Source: Tsukamurella sp. M9C
Lineage (GTDB): Bacteria; Actinomycetota; Actinomycetes; Mycobacteriales; Mycobacteriaceae
Assembly: GCF_020169415.1 (NCBI RefSeq)
Contig: NZ_JAIULG010000022.1
Span: 1-64,000, forward strand
Reading direction: 5' to 3'
Length of the DNA: 64,000 bases
Every line of letters begins with the position of its first letter. Within the stretch, counting starts at the first letter, position 1. The notes under the pieces are model-generated. The model was not told the DNA's origin. It worked only from the letters and a program-made list of their open reading frames with translations, and searched no databases. Both the position numbers and the translations under genes were made by a program. Below, in pieces: positions 16,445 to 25,825 of the stretch.

Positions 16445-18019
16445 TCAGACCTGCTGCAGGCCGCGTACCCCGTCGCGGATGTCGAACGACGCCGCGGTCT
16501 CCACCGGCGCCCCGGGCTTCGAGACGTACGGCAGCACACGGTAATCCGCCCGGATGGTCTCGGGCGTGATCCGGGTGCTGATGTAGCCGCGCTGGTTGCG
16601 CAGCAGCCGGATGTGCGGGTTGTCGCGCAGCTGCGCCTGCTCCTTCTCGCTGTGCTCCGCGGAGCCGTCGCCGCCGCTGGTGATCGACGTGGCCGTCAGC
16701 TCGGAGGCCACGACGGCGTCGCCGCGCCGGATGTCGTTGGCGTAGTGGGTGTGCACGTCGCCGGTGAGCACCACGGGATTGCGGGTGCCCGCCGCCTGCC
16801 AGCCGTCCATCACCCGGTCGCGCGAACCGACGTAGCCGTCCCACGCGTCCGGGTTGTAGCCGGCGGCCTCGGTGGGGTCGTAGTCGATCGGTGCGAACAT
16901 CACCTGCTGCCCCAGCACGTCCCAGCGGGCCTGCGAGGCGTGCAGCCCGTCGAGCAGCCAGCGCTCCTGCTCCGCGCCGGTGAGGCTGCGGGCGGGATTC
17001 CGGTTCTCCGGGTCGGTGGCGGGCACCTTGTCGTTCCCCACCTGATCGTCGCGGTACTGCCGGGTGTCCAGCATGTGGAAGGTGGCGAGGTCGCCCCACT
17101 GCACGCGCCGGTACAGGCGCAGCGACAGCCCGTTCGGCACCTGCGCGCGGCGCAGCGGCATGTTCTCGTAGTACGCCTGGAACGCCGCGCGGCGCCGCTC
17201 CAGGAAGTCGGGCTGCGGCTTCTCGGGCTTCTCGTAGACCTCGCCGGCCCAGTTGTTGTCGACCTCGTGGTCGTCCCACACGGCCACCCACGGCGCGGCG
17301 GCGTGCGCGAGCTGCAGGTCCGGATCGGACTTGTACTGCGCGTACCGCTGTCGGTAGTTCGCCAGCGTGACGGTCTCCGGGCCGCGGTGGTCGCGCACGT
17401 TCCCGGTCTTGAGCTCGTAGCCGCCGGCCGCGTACTCGTACTGGTAGTCGCCGAGATGCAGGATCAGCTGCGGGCGCTCCTCGGCGAGGTGCCGGTACGC
17501 CGTGAAGTAGCCGTGCTCGTACTGCGAGCAGCTGGCGAAGGCCATCGCCAGCGGCGTCATCGCGCCGGGCTCCGGCGTGGTGTGCGTGCGCCCGGTCCGC
17601 GACAGCGCGCCCTCGGCGCGGAAGCGGTAGAAGTACTCCCGCCCGGGGCGCAGGCCCGCCAGCTCGACGTGCACGCTGTGCCCCGCCTCGGGCGCCGCCG
17701 TCGCGTCGCCGCGCTGCACGACCTTCGTGAACCGCTCGTCCTCGGCCACCTCCCACTGCACGGGGAAGGTGCGCGCCGGGATCCCGCCCATGCCGTCGTC
17801 GGCCAGCGGGTCGCGGGCGAGCCGGGTCCAGAGCACGGCACCGTCGGGCGTGGGATCGCCCGAGGCGACGCCGAGCGCGAAGAGGTCGCCGCGCGGCGTG
17901 GCGCTGGGCGAGGAGCTCGCGGCGGGATCGCCGCCCGGTGCGCAGCCGGCGCCCGCGAGCGCCGCCGCGCCCGCGGTGCCGAGGAGGAAGGTACGACGGG
18001 AAACGAAAGGTGAGGGCAT
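16445..18019 (-). CDS. phoD: PhoD-family alkaline phosphatase, Tat-exported
   Basis: 524-aa secreted phosphodiesterase/phosphatase that releases phosphate and needs Fe3+/Ca2+ in characterised PhoD enzymes. The N-terminus SRRTFLLGTAGAAALAGAGC is a twin-arginine signal; the cysteine ends a lipobox-like stretch but has Gly at -3, so lipidation is doubtful. Metal-site motifs HLGDYQYEY, DDHEVDNNW and GDVHTHY are intact. The ATG at 18019 was chosen because it places the RR motif correctly; longer upstream reading adds a non-signal arginine-rich tail. It has its own transcription unit. Confidence 0.9.
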   Translation of the reverse strand: MPSPFVSRRTFLLGTAGAAALAGAGCAPGGDPAASSSPSATPRGDLFALGVASGDPTPDGAVLWTRLARDPLADDGMGGIPARTFPVQWEVAEDERFTKVVQRGDATAAPEAGHSVHVELAGLRPGREYFYRFRAEGALSRTGRTHTTPEPGAMTPLAMAFASCSQYEHGYFTAYRHLAEERPQLILHLGDYQYEYAAGGYELKTGNVRDHRGPETVTLANYRQRYAQYKSDPDLQLAHAAAPWVAVWDDHEVDNNWAGEVYEKPEKPQPDFLERRRAAFQAYYENMPLRRAQVPNGLSLRLYRRVQWGDLATFHMLDTRQYRDDQVGNDKVPATDPENRNPARSLTGAEQERWLLDGLHASQARWDVLGQQVMFAPIDYDPTEAAGYNPDAWDGYVGSRDRVMDGWQAAGTRNPVVLTGDVHTHYANDIRRGDAVVASELTATSITSGGDGSAEHSEKEQAQLRDNPHIRLLRNQRGYISTRITPETIRADYRVLPYVSKPGAPVETAASFDIRDGVRGLQQV

Positions 18020-18121
18020 GCCTGCACCGTGCCCCCTCGGGGTGACGTGGGCACGTCGCCGACATGAGCACCCGGTGAACGCGCCGCCGGGCGCGCGGCG
18101 CCGGCGCCGTCGGGGCACCGC

Positions 18122-19612
18122 TCAGCGGCGGGCGGCCTCGAAAGCGTCCCAGGCGCGACGGATCTCGGGGGAGGGGTCGTAGACGACGCGGTTGCGGTCG
18201 TCGATCACCAGCGTCGCGCGGGAGGTGCCGTTGTACGTCGGCCACTCGCCGGCCGGACGGCCGGTGCGCGCGAACGTGATCCAGTCGCGCTGCATGCCGT
18301 CGGAGACGCGCATCGCGATGCGGCGGTCGCCCAGCGCGCCGAGGACCCACCCCGTCGTGCCGTGGTAGACGCCGAACACCGCCATCAGCTCGGAGGCGTG
18401 CGTCGCGCCGTAGCCCAGCAGGTCCAGCGTCTTCGGGGAGAAGTCGTAGCGGTAGAAGTACGTCGGCGCGTGCTTGGCGTGCGCCTGCGCGATCCGCAGC
18501 GACGGCGCCCAGAACATGAAGTCGCCGATGATCCGGTTCAGCGACGCGACGTCGGGGAAGCCCGGGTACGCGGCGGCCAGCCCGGCGAAGGCCTCCGGCG
18601 CGCCGCCGACGGTGTGCGCGGCCCGCTCGGCCGACGGCTTGCCCATGCCGGGCATCTTCGTGAACAGCGTGGCCTCGGTGCGGTTGGTGCCGATGATGAG
18701 CGGCACCTGCGCGCCCCGTCCGGCCGCGATGGCGACCTCCGGATCCTCCGGGAGGTAGTCACCGTCGACCGTGGGGCCGAAGGGGACGACGCCGAGTTGC
18801 TCCCGGTTGAGCTCGCCCATGAGGCGGTTGCCGGCGCGGCCCAGCTCCTCGGAGGTGGCGGTGTCGATCTGCTCGGGCCCGCCGACGATCTCCACGAAGC
18901 GCTTGCCCCAGCCGCGGGCGGTGACCGCGTCGACGGTGAGCTCGGGGGCCGAGCTCTGCGCGATGGCGCGGTGGAACAGGCCGCGCGCGGCGGGCGTCGC
19001 GAGCAGCGTGGTGACGGCGTTGCCGCCGGCGCTCTCGCCGAAGATCGTGACGTTGCCCGGGTCGCCGCCGAAGGCCGCGATGTTGCGGTGCACCCACTGC
19101 AGGGCCGCGACCTGGTCGCGCAGGCCGAGGTTCCCGTCGATCGGGCGCTCGTCGGTGGAGAAGTCCGTCAGGTCGAGGTAGCCGAGGGCGCCCAGGCGGT
19201 AGTTGATCGAGACGAAGACGACGTCGCCCCGCTCGACCAGCGAGTTGCCGTAGTACAGCGGCGTCGCCGAGCTGCCCATGAGGTAGGCGCCGCCGTGGAT
19301 GAAGACCATCACCGGGCGCGGCGTCGTGGCCTCCCGCGCGGGGGCGACCACGTTGAGCGTGAGGGAGTCCTCGCTGGTGGGCTGGTACTCGCGGAAGCCG
19401 ACCAGCGTGTACTTCTTGTTCTGCGGCGCGGCCGCGCTGAACTCCGTCGCCGCGCGGACCCCGTCCCACGGTTCGAGGGGCTGCGGCGCCCGGTAGCGCA
19501 GCGGACCGACGGGCGGCTGCGCGTAGGGGATGCCGCGGTAGGCGTGCACCGTCCGCTGGTCGCGGCCGGAGATCTCTCCGCTGTCGATACGCACCCGCGG
19601 GCCGTCGGTCAT
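18122..19612 (-). CDS. type B carboxylesterase
   Basis: 496-aa alpha/beta hydrolase of the carboxylesterase/para-nitrobenzyl esterase family. The nucleophile elbow FGESAGGNAV places the catalytic serine at about 194, the oxyanion hole is FIHGGAYLMGS, and the late GATHASEL gives the histidine. There is no signal peptide. The ATG at 19612 begins 2 bases after the stop of the WS/DGAT gene, so the pair is an operon. An esterase beside a wax ester/triacylglycerol synthase suggests turnover of the same neutral lipids. Confidence 0.9.
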   Translation of the reverse strand: MTDGPRVRIDSGEISGRDQRTVHAYRGIPYAQPPVGPLRYRAPQPLEPWDGVRAATEFSAAAPQNKKYTLVGFREYQPTSEDSLTLNVVAPAREATTPRPVMVFIHGGAYLMGSSATPLYYGNSLVERGDVVFVSINYRLGALGYLDLTDFSTDERPIDGNLGLRDQVAALQWVHRNIAAFGGDPGNVTIFGESAGGNAVTTLLATPAARGLFHRAIAQSSAPELTVDAVTARGWGKRFVEIVGGPEQIDTATSEELGRAGNRLMGELNREQLGVVPFGPTVDGDYLPEDPEVAIAAGRGAQVPLIIGTNRTEATLFTKMPGMGKPSAERAAHTVGGAPEAFAGLAAAYPGFPDVASLNRIIGDFMFWAPSLRIAQAHAKHAPTYFYRYDFSPKTLDLLGYGATHASELMAVFGVYHGTTGWVLGALGDRRIAMRVSDGMQRDWITFARTGRPAGEWPTYNGTSRATLVIDDRNRVVYDPSPEIRRAWDAFEAARR

Positions 19613-19614
19613 GG

Positions 19615-21033
19615 TCAGCCTTCCTCGGTGCCCGCCGCGTCGACGGCCGCGACCAGCGCCGCCATGTCGCGTTCGAAGGCGCGGACGATCGGCCACGGGT
19701 CGGGCACCTGCTTCTTGCAGGCGATCACACCGATGTTCAGTGTGCCCTCCTGCGAGAAGACCGTCACGTTGAGGCCCGCGCCGTGGAAGACGGGGCCCAG
19801 CGGGTACATCGAGTGGATCCGCGCGCCCAGGAAGTACAGCGGGATGTCGGGGCCCGGCACGTTGGAGATCACCAGGTTGTAGATCACGGGGTGCAGCTCG
19901 GGCAGGTTGTTGTCGCCGTAGAGCCGGGCGCCGAGCTGCATGATCGACGCCGGCGCGAACTGCGCCCAGGAGCGGAGCAGGTTGTCGTCCAGCTCGCCGT
20001 GGTGTTCCTTAGAGGTCGCGACCCGCTCGCGGATCGCCTCCAGCCGCGCGACGGGGGTGTCGACGTCCGTGGTCATCCGGGTGAACATGCCGGTGACCTT
20101 GTTGGTGCCCTCGGTGAGCGTCGCGCCGATCTCCGCCTCGTGCACCGAGACCGGGATCATCGCGACCAGCGGCTGCTCGGGGAGCTCGCCGCGGTCGTGC
20201 AGGAACTCGCGCATCGCGCCCGAGCAGGCCGCCAGCACCACGTCGTTGACCTTGACGCCGAAGTGGTCCTTGATCTTCTTCACGTCGGCCAGCGGCACGG
20301 AGGCGAAGGCGATCGCGCGGTGGCCGGTGATCGAGCTGTTGAGCGAGGTGCGCGGCGCGCTGAACGGGGCCGGCATGGCGGCGCCGCGGCGCGAGCGGGT
20401 CCACCAGCGCACGGGGACGGGCACGGTGCGCGGCAGCAGCGAGACCAGCGACAGCGGGCGGAGCAGGACGTTCTTCGCCCCGTCGGCGGCGAGGGCGAGC
20501 AGCGGCGCCCCGCCCGTCGACTTGTCCACCATCGCCGGGTCGAGCGCGGGCGGCTCGGGGGTCAGCGAGCACAGCTGGGCCATGAGGCCGGCGCCGGTCA
20601 CCCCGTCGACGCCCGCGTGGTGCATGCGCATCATGATCGCGATCCGGCCGTCGGCCAGGCCCTCGATGACCCACATCTCCCACAGCGGCTTGCTGCGGTC
20701 CAGCGCCTGGCCGGCGATGTGCGCGCACAGGTCCGCGAGCTCCTGTTCGCCGCCCGGCGCGGGGACCGCGATGCGGTGCACGTGCGCCTCGATGTCGAAG
20801 GACTCGTCCTCCACCCACACGGGATGGTCCAGGTTGGCGACGGAGTCGTGCAGCTTGCGCCGGAACGCGGGCATGGCCGTGATCCGCCGCGCGAGCTCGC
20901 TGCGCAGGTCCTCGAACCGGTAGCCGCCCTCGACGGTGGCGGGGTCCAGCTCGAGCAGCCCGCTCACGTGCATGAGCTGGGACCGGGACTCCAGATACAG
21001 GAAGGAGGCGTCCAGTCCGCTGAGTCGTTCCAT
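19615..21033 (-). CDS. wax ester synthase/diacylglycerol acyltransferase (WS/DGAT)
   Basis: 472-aa membrane-associated acyltransferase that makes triacylglycerol or wax esters from acyl-CoA. The catalytic HHxxxDG motif is HHAGVDG (first His about 138); the N-terminus MERLSGLDASFLYLES and the later NLVISNVPGP motif are family hallmarks (Tgs proteins of mycobacteria). AGGAG (minus strand, 21043-21047) lies 7 bases before ATG. A KstR-like palindrome 37 bases upstream hints at control by a lipid-responsive TetR repressor. Confidence 0.95.
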   Translation of the reverse strand: MERLSGLDASFLYLESRSQLMHVSGLLELDPATVEGGYRFEDLRSELARRITAMPAFRRKLHDSVANLDHPVWVEDESFDIEAHVHRIAVPAPGGEQELADLCAHIAGQALDRSKPLWEMWVIEGLADGRIAIMMRMHHAGVDGVTGAGLMAQLCSLTPEPPALDPAMVDKSTGGAPLLALAADGAKNVLLRPLSLVSLLPRTVPVPVRWWTRSRRGAAMPAPFSAPRTSLNSSITGHRAIAFASVPLADVKKIKDHFGVKVNDVVLAACSGAMREFLHDRGELPEQPLVAMIPVSVHEAEIGATLTEGTNKVTGMFTRMTTDVDTPVARLEAIRERVATSKEHHGELDDNLLRSWAQFAPASIMQLGARLYGDNNLPELHPVIYNLVISNVPGPDIPLYFLGARIHSMYPLGPVFHGAGLNVTVFSQEGTLNIGVIACKKQVPDPWPIVRAFERDMAALVAAVDAAGTEEG

Positions 21034-21069
21034 GGCTCTACTCCTACCGTGCGCGGCGCGGCCCCGGAA

Positions 21070-21085
21070 GTGGAACCTGTTCCAC
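21070..21085. promoter_or_regulatory. KstR-like operator before WS/DGAT operon
   Basis: GTGGAA-CCTG-TTCCAC is a perfect 6-bp inverted repeat. Its inner 14 bases (TGGAACCTGTTCCA) match the mycobacterial KstR consensus TnnAACnnGTTnnA. It is 37 bases before the WS/DGAT start, where a repressor would block transcription, and 75 bases before the divergent lipoprotein gene. Confidence 0.55.
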
Positions 21086-21159
21086 TATAGAAGTCCCGCG
21101 GCGCGCCGCGCACGCAGGCATGATGTCGGCAGGGGAGATCGAGGGCGAGGGGGCCGACG

Positions 21160-22533
21160 ATGCTGCGACCGAGACGATCCGTACGACGGCGAGCGAGGCT
21201 GGGGGCGGTCGTCGTGCCGCTCGTCGTGGCCGTCGGGCTGACGGCGTGCTCCCGCCCTCCGGCGGAGGAACCACGGCAGCCGGTGCCGCCCGTGTCCGCG
21301 ACCGCCGCGACCGTCTCGCTGGCCGCCGCTCCGGCCGCACCGAAGTGGAGTTACACGCCGCCGAACCCCGGGCCGGACCAGCGGCTGAGGGGACCGATCG
21401 CCGGCGACTCGCGGCACGTCCTGATGGCCAGGTTCGTCGATCCGGGTCGGCCCCGCGAGGCGTTCAAGCAGGTGGTCGACGTGGTCGATGCGACGACCGG
21501 CGTCGCGCGGCACGTCGTCGAGATCGGCTTCGACGTCGACAGCTGTTCGGTCGCGGGCAACGGACGGACGGCGCTGTGCGCCGAGCAGGACCTGGCCGGA
21601 CGGTTCGCGGTGATCGACCTCGAGACCGGCGCCCTGACCCGGGTCGACGACGGGATCCAGGGCAGCTCCGTGGTCGACGCCACCGACGACACCTACCTCG
21701 TGGTCGGACTCCCCGCCGGGTCGGAGGCCGGGACGCGGGTGCGCGTGCTCGGCGCCGACGGCGGCACCGTCTGGGACGCCACGGTGCGCGGGGTCCAACT
21801 CCTCCCCGGGGCCGGCGTCGTGGCCACGCGCAGCGCTTCGGATTCCGGGCGGGCGACCGTCGAGGCCTACTCGCTCGACGACGGACGCAAGGTGCTGAGC
21901 CGGACGTTCGACGTGGCGCGGCCGACCGTCGCGGGGTACGCCGGCGGACTCGTGCTCGATGACGGCCGTCGGGCCGAGATCTACGACTCGCGGGGCCGCA
22001 CGGTGGCCGCTGCGCCCGAGGGCTGGAGGGCGATGAGTAGCACCGCCCTGCTGGCCACCAGCAACGGACGGGTTCCATCGGTTCCCGTCCTCATCCACGC
22101 GGACCGGCCGGAGGTCGCCGCGTTCAGCCCGAACGACGGCGCCCAGCTGTGGAGCCGTGCGCTGCCCGATGCCGCGGACCGGTGCGGGCGGGCCGAGGGG
22201 GTGCAGGGCGTCGGCACGAAGGTGATCGTGAGCCTGCCCGTGCAGGACGCCGGGTCCTGCGCCGACCCGGCGGCGGCGAACGAGACCTTCGACGCCTATA
22301 CCGGCGAACCCGGCCCGCGATTCCGGTTCGGCCCCAAGGACCAGGGCGTCGCCGTCGGTACCGACGGGACGCGCGTCGCCGTCGCGACGGGGTCCCTGCC
22401 GCGCACGCTGGCCGTGTGGGGACAGGGGCCGCAGCCGCTGTGGTCGCGCGAGTACCGCGACCGGTTCGGCGGCATGGTCTCGGTGCGTTCCTTCGGCGAC
22501 GGGATCTACGCCGACACGCAGCGGGTCCTGTAG
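21160..22533 (+). CDS. lipoprotein with PQQ/WD-like beta-propeller
   Basis: 457-aa exported lipoprotein: arginine-rich n-region, hydrophobic core and lipobox L27-T-A-C30. The mature part has repeated beta-strand units with short Gly/Asp turns (GNGRTALCAEQDLAGRFAVIDLETG; GTKVIVSLPVQDAG; GTDGTRVAVATGSLPRTLAVWG), as in PQQ-type propellers such as BamB. It probably binds a protein or ligand at the cell envelope; no catalytic motif is visible. The start has GAGGGGG upstream. Confidence 0.75.
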   Translation: MLRPRRSVRRRARLGAVVVPLVVAVGLTACSRPPAEEPRQPVPPVSATAATVSLAAAPAAPKWSYTPPNPGPDQRLRGPIAGDSRHVLMARFVDPGRPREAFKQVVDVVDATTGVARHVVEIGFDVDSCSVAGNGRTALCAEQDLAGRFAVIDLETGALTRVDDGIQGSSVVDATDDTYLVVGLPAGSEAGTRVRVLGADGGTVWDATVRGVQLLPGAGVVATRSASDSGRATVEAYSLDDGRKVLSRTFDVARPTVAGYAGGLVLDDGRRAEIYDSRGRTVAAAPEGWRAMSSTALLATSNGRVPSVPVLIHADRPEVAAFSPNDGAQLWSRALPDAADRCGRAEGVQGVGTKVIVSLPVQDAGSCADPAAANETFDAYTGEPGPRFRFGPKDQGVAVGTDGTRVAVATGSLPRTLAVWGQGPQPLWSREYRDRFGGMVSVRSFGDGIYADTQRVL

Positions 22534-22541
22534 GTCGACCG

Positions 22542-22561
22542 GCCGTTCCGCGGCGAACGGC
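22542..22561. terminator. hairpin between convergent lipoprotein and toxin genes
   Basis: GCCGTTC and GAACGGC form a 7-bp stem with a CGCGGC loop. No U-tract follows on either strand, so termination is plausible but weak. Confidence 0.4.
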
Positions 22562-22579
22562 GAGGAAATCGCGTCCCGA

Positions 22580-22948
22580 CTACGACGTGGTCCATGACGC
22601 CAGCAGGCGGGCACTGGCGTGGTAGTCGATACGGCCCTCGGCGATGCCGATGACGAGGTCGTAGGCGGGGTCCTCCGGGGCGTCCAGCGTCACGCCGTTG
22701 AGGCCGTAGAAGACGACCGTCGCGAGCCAGCCGAGCCGCTTGTTCCCGTCGATGAGCGGGTGGTTGCGGACGATCGACTCCATGAGTGCGGCGGCCTGCT
22801 CGTCGAGCGTCGGATACGCGTCGTCGCCGAAGACGGAGGTCTGCGGGCGCAGCGCCGCCGATTCCAGGAGGCCGTGATCCCGAACGCCGGGCAATCCGGC
22901 CTGGTCGATGATGGTGAGCAGGAGTTCCAGGTCGAGGTGGGCCGTCAC
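22580..22948 (-). CDS. doc: Doc-type (Fic-fold) toxin
   Basis: 122-aa toxin of the Fic/Doc superfamily. The active-site loop is H63-P-L-I-D-G-N-K-R71. The lysine after Asn, where AMPylating Fic enzymes have Gly, is the Doc variant, which in phage P1 Doc phosphorylates EF-Tu and stops translation. Length matches Doc (about 126 aa). The GTG start overlaps the antitoxin stop (GTGA), a coupling typical of toxin-antitoxin operons. Confidence 0.88.
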   Translation of the reverse strand: MTAHLDLELLLTIIDQAGLPGVRDHGLLESAALRPQTSVFGDDAYPTLDEQAAALMESIVRNHPLIDGNKRLGWLATVVFYGLNGVTLDAPEDPAYDLVIGIAEGRIDYHASARLLASWTTS

Positions 22949-23148
22949 TGCGCGAGCCGGTCGAGCAGCGGGCCGTAGCGCGCGACCGCGTCCCGCGTAA
23001 GGCGGCGGACCTCGGAGTCGCGGTCCAGGCGCGCGGACTTCTCGCGGATCGCGCGGAGAGCCGCTTCCTGCTTGTTCACCCCCTCCGCCGCGGCGAGTGC
23101 GGTGAGGGCGGCGTCGTCGTCGTCGGTGAGGCGGAGGGTCATGGCCAT
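22945..23148 (-). CDS. antitoxin for the Doc toxin, ribbon-helix-helix type
   Basis: 67-aa protein with an N-terminal beta-strand [13 protein letters not shown] followed by two helices ([17 protein letters not shown]), fitting a ribbon-helix-helix DNA-binding dimer rather than a typical Phd fold. The charged C-terminus ([20 protein letters not shown]) probably wraps the toxin. It precedes and overlaps the toxin gene by 4 bases. ATG at 23148 or 23142 are equally possible starts. Autoregulation with the toxin is expected by analogy. Confidence 0.8.
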   Translation of the reverse strand: MAMTLRLTDDDDAALTALAAAEGVNKQEAALRAIREKSARLDRDSEVRRLTRDAVARYGPLLDRLAQ

Positions 23149-23225
23149 ACCCCGACGATACGCGCGGTGGTATCGAAGTGGTATCGCCTTTCGGGCGGCC
23201 CAACGGGGCGGTTTCCGCTGAACTC

Positions 23226-23266
23226 CTACACCCTGTAGTTGACGAGTTGCGCTCGTTTGGGACACT
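23226..23266 (+). promoter_or_regulatory. putative hemL operon promoter with inverted repeat
   Basis: CTACA-CCC-TGTAG (23226-23238) is an inverted repeat just upstream of TTGACG (23239-23244), a good -35. GACACT (23261-23266) follows after 16 bases as a possible -10, 7 bases before the GTG start. Confidence 0.4.
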
Positions 23267-23273
23267 GGAGGTC

Positions 23274-24599
23274 GTGAGTTCCCCCATCGCCCCCGGTAGC
23301 GACACAGCGGCCCCGGCCAGCGCGGCCCTCTTCGAGCGCGCGGCCCGCTCCATCCCCGGCGGGGTGAACTCCCCGGTGCGCGCCTTCTCGGCCGTCGGCG
23401 GCACCCCGCGGTTCATCGTCTCGGCCTCCGGTTCGCAGCTCGTGGACGCCGACGGCAACCGCTACGTCGACCTCGTCTCCAGCTGGGGACCGATGATCCT
23501 GGGCCACGCGCACCCCGCCGTCGTCGACGCCGTGGAGCGCGCCGCCACCACCGGCCTGAGCTTCGGCGCCCCCACCGAGGCCGAGATCGCGCTGGCCGAG
23601 GAGATCATCGCCCGCGTCGCCCCCGTCGAGCGGGTGCGCCTGGTCAACTCCGGCACCGAGGCCACCATGAGCGCCGTGCGCCTGGCCCGCGGCGTCACCG
23701 GCCGCGCCAAGATCATCAAGTTCGCCGGCTGCTACCACGGCCACGTCGACGCGCTGCTCGCCGACGCCGGCTCCGGCGTCGCCACGCTCGGCCTTCCCAC
23801 CAGCCCCGGCGTGACGGGCGCGCAGGCGGCCGACACCGTCGTCCTGCCCTACAACGACCTCGCCGCCGTGCGCGAGGCCTTCGCGCAGTACCCCGGGCAG
23901 ATCGCCGCCGTCATCACCGAGGCCGCCGCCGGCAACATGGGCGCCGTCCCGCCGCAGCCGGGCTTCAACGAGGGCCTGCGCGAGATCACCAGGGCCGACG
24001 GTGCCCTCCTCATCCTCGACGAGGTCATGACGGGCTTCCGCGTGAGCAAGGCCGGCTGGTACGGCCTCGATCCCGTGGACGCCGACCTGTTCACCTTCGG
24101 CAAGGTCATGTCGGGCGGGCTGCCCGCCGCGGCCTTCGGCGGCTCCGCCGACGTGATGGGCCACCTCGCGCCGCTCGGCCCCGTCTACCAGGCCGGCACG
24201 CTGTCCGGGAACCCCGTCGCCGTGGCCGCGGGCCTCGCGACGCTGCAGAACGCGACCGACGAGGTGTACGCCAAGCTCAACGCCAACTCGATCCGCCTCG
24301 GCGGGCTCATCGGCGACGCGCTCACCGCGGAGGGCGTGCGGCACCACGTCCAGTACGCGGGCAACCTGGTCTCGGTCTTCTTCACCGACGGGCCCGTCAA
24401 GGACTACGCGCAGGCCAAGGCCGCCGAGACCTTCCGCTTCGCGCCCTTCTTCCACGCCCTGCTCGAGCAGGGGATCTACCCGCCGCCCAGCGCCTTCGAG
24501 GCGTGGTTCGTCTCCGCCGCGCTCAGCGACGACGATTTCGCATCCATCGAGGCGGCGCTGCCCGCCGCCGCCCGCGCCGCCGCCGCGGCGACGCAGTAG
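23274..24599 (+). CDS. hemL: glutamate-1-semialdehyde 2,1-aminomutase
   Basis: 441-aa PLP enzyme converting glutamate-1-semialdehyde to 5-aminolevulinate, the committed C5-pathway step of heme synthesis. PLP lysine K277 lies in [18 protein letters not shown]; the N-terminal [12 protein letters not shown] and the CYHGHVD motif are hallmarks. GTG 23274 follows GGAGG; upstream in-frame sequence lacks similarity to the family. It leads a six-gene run for cytochrome c maturation in the same order as Rv0524-Rv0529 of M. tuberculosis, linking heme supply to its attachment. Confidence 0.96.
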   Translation: MSSPIAPGSDTAAPASAALFERAARSIPGGVNSPVRAFSAVGGTPRFIVSASGSQLVDADGNRYVDLVSSWGPMILGHAHPAVVDAVERAATTGLSFGAPTEAEIALAEEIIARVAPVERVRLVNSGTEATMSAVRLARGVTGRAKIIKFAGCYHGHVDALLADAGSGVATLGLPTSPGVTGAQAADTVVLPYNDLAAVREAFAQYPGQIAAVITEAAAGNMGAVPPQPGFNEGLREITRADGALLILDEVMTGFRVSKAGWYGLDPVDADLFTFGKVMSGGLPAAAFGGSADVMGHLAPLGPVYQAGTLSGNPVAVAAGLATLQNATDEVYAKLNANSIRLGGLIGDALTAEGVRHHVQYAGNLVSVFFTDGPVKDYAQAKAAETFRFAPFFHALLEQGIYPPPSAFEAWFVSAALSDDDFASIEAALPAAARAAAAATQ

Positions 24600-24608
24600 G
24601 AGACCCAG

Positions 24609-25238
24609 ATGACCCAGACGATCGTGCACGTCATGCGGCACGGCGAGGTGCACAACCCCGACGGCATCCTCTACGGCCGCCTCCCCGGGTTCCGCCTGTC
24701 CGAGAAGGGCCGGGCCCAGGCGCAGACGGTGGCCGACGCGCTCGCCGACCACGACATCACCGCCGTGTTCGCCTCGCCGCTGCAGCGCGCCCAGGAGACC
24801 GCGACCCCCATCGCCGCGTCGCACGGGCTGCGGATCATCACCGACGACGAGCTCATCGAGGCGGGTAACCAGTTCGAGGGCCTCAAGGTGGCCGTCGGCG
24901 ACGGTGCCCTGCGCCAGCCCAAGCACTGGGCCAAGCTGCGCGATCCCTTCACCCCGTCGTGGGGCGAGCCCTACCTGCAGATCGCGCACCGCATGGTCGG
25001 CGTCGTCGACATCGCGCGCGACCGGGCCCGCGGCCACGAGGCCGTCCTGGTGAGCCACCAGCTGCCCGTCGTGACCCTGCGCCGCCACCTCGAGGGCAAG
25101 CGCCTCTGGCACGACCCGCGCAACCGGCAGTGCTCCCTCGCCTCCCTCACCAGCCTCGTCTACGACGGCGACGAGCTCGTTGACATCGTGTACTCCGAGC
25201 CGGCGGGCGCCACCGACCCGCTGGTGCGCGGCGCGTGA
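24609..25238 (+). CDS. histidine phosphatase family protein
   Basis: 209-aa phosphoglycerate-mutase-like protein. The catalytic RHGE is at residues 10-13 (VMRHGEVHNPDG), ASPLQRAQETA carries the second arginine, and VSHQLPV the second histidine. It corresponds by position to Rv0525 and is conserved between hemL and the thioredoxin gene, yet its substrate and role in this operon are not known. Its stop overlaps the next start (GTGA). Confidence 0.88.
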   Translation: MTQTIVHVMRHGEVHNPDGILYGRLPGFRLSEKGRAQAQTVADALADHDITAVFASPLQRAQETATPIAASHGLRIITDDELIEAGNQFEGLKVAVGDGALRQPKHWAKLRDPFTPSWGEPYLQIAHRMVGVVDIARDRARGHEAVLVSHQLPVVTLRRHLEGKRLWHDPRNRQCSLASLTSLVYDGDELVDIVYSEPAGATDPLVRGA

Positions 25239-25825
25239 GGCTCGCCCGCCGCGCCGCCGCCCTCGTGGTCGCCGGCGCGGTCGCCTTCGGCGCGTCCGGC
25301 TGCGTCCAGCTCTCCGACCAGGCCGCCAAGGGCGGCGTGATCGCCCCCGGCGGCAAGGTCCGGCAGTTCTACGAGCCCGGGCAGCGCAGCACCGTCGAGA
25401 ACCTGTCCGGGCGCAGCGTGACCGACCCGAACACCACGATCAAGCTCTCCGACTACGCCGGCAAGGTCGTCGTCATCAACGTCTGGGGCAGCTGGTGCGC
25501 CCCGTGCCGCCTCGAATCGCCCGAGCTCGAGCGCACCTTCGTCGCGACCAAGGACAAGGGCGTGCAGTTCCTCGGCATCAACGTGCGCGAGACCGCCGGC
25601 GACGACGCCGCCCGCGACTTCATCGGCTCGCAGGGCCTGACCTACCCGTCGATCTACGACCCGCCCGGTAAGACGCTGCTGGCCATCGGCGAGCAGTACC
25701 CGACCACCGTCGTGCCGATGACCTTCGTCCTCGACCGGCAGCACCGCGTGGCGGCGTCCTACCTGACCACCGTCGGCGAGAAGGAACTCACGGACACCAT
25801 CGAGAAGGTGCTGGGGGAGGGCTGA
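25235..25825 (+). CDS. TlpA/ResA-like thiol-disulfide lipoprotein
   Basis: 196-aa exported thioredoxin-fold protein. The signal peptide ends with ASGC (C23), a slightly degenerate lipobox. The redox site is W-C-A-P-C in [14 protein letters not shown], and the cis-Pro loop is [10 protein letters not shown]. It should keep apocytochrome c heme-binding cysteines reduced on the outer face, receiving electrons from CcdA encoded next. Start GTG overlaps the preceding stop; its stop overlaps the ccdA start (TGATG). Confidence 0.9.
   Translation: MRLARRAAALVVAGAVAFGASGCVQLSDQAAKGGVIAPGGKVRQFYEPGQRSTVENLSGRSVTDPNTTIKLSDYAGKVVVINVWGSWCAPCRLESPELERTFVATKDKGVQFLGINVRETAGDDAARDFIGSQGLTYPSIYDPPGKTLLAIGEQYPTTVVPMTFVLDRQHRVAASYLTTVGEKELTDTIEKVLGEG

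Noticed and set aside
15021-18350. An 1109-codon minus-strand open frame
   Set aside because: It lies antisense to the MocR gene and out of frame with PhoD, with no recognisable domain; long stop-free frames are expected at this GC content.
21070-21085. LexA (SOS) box
   Set aside because: Actinobacterial LexA sites have four bases between the GAAC and GTTC halves; here the gap is two, which fits KstR rather than LexA.
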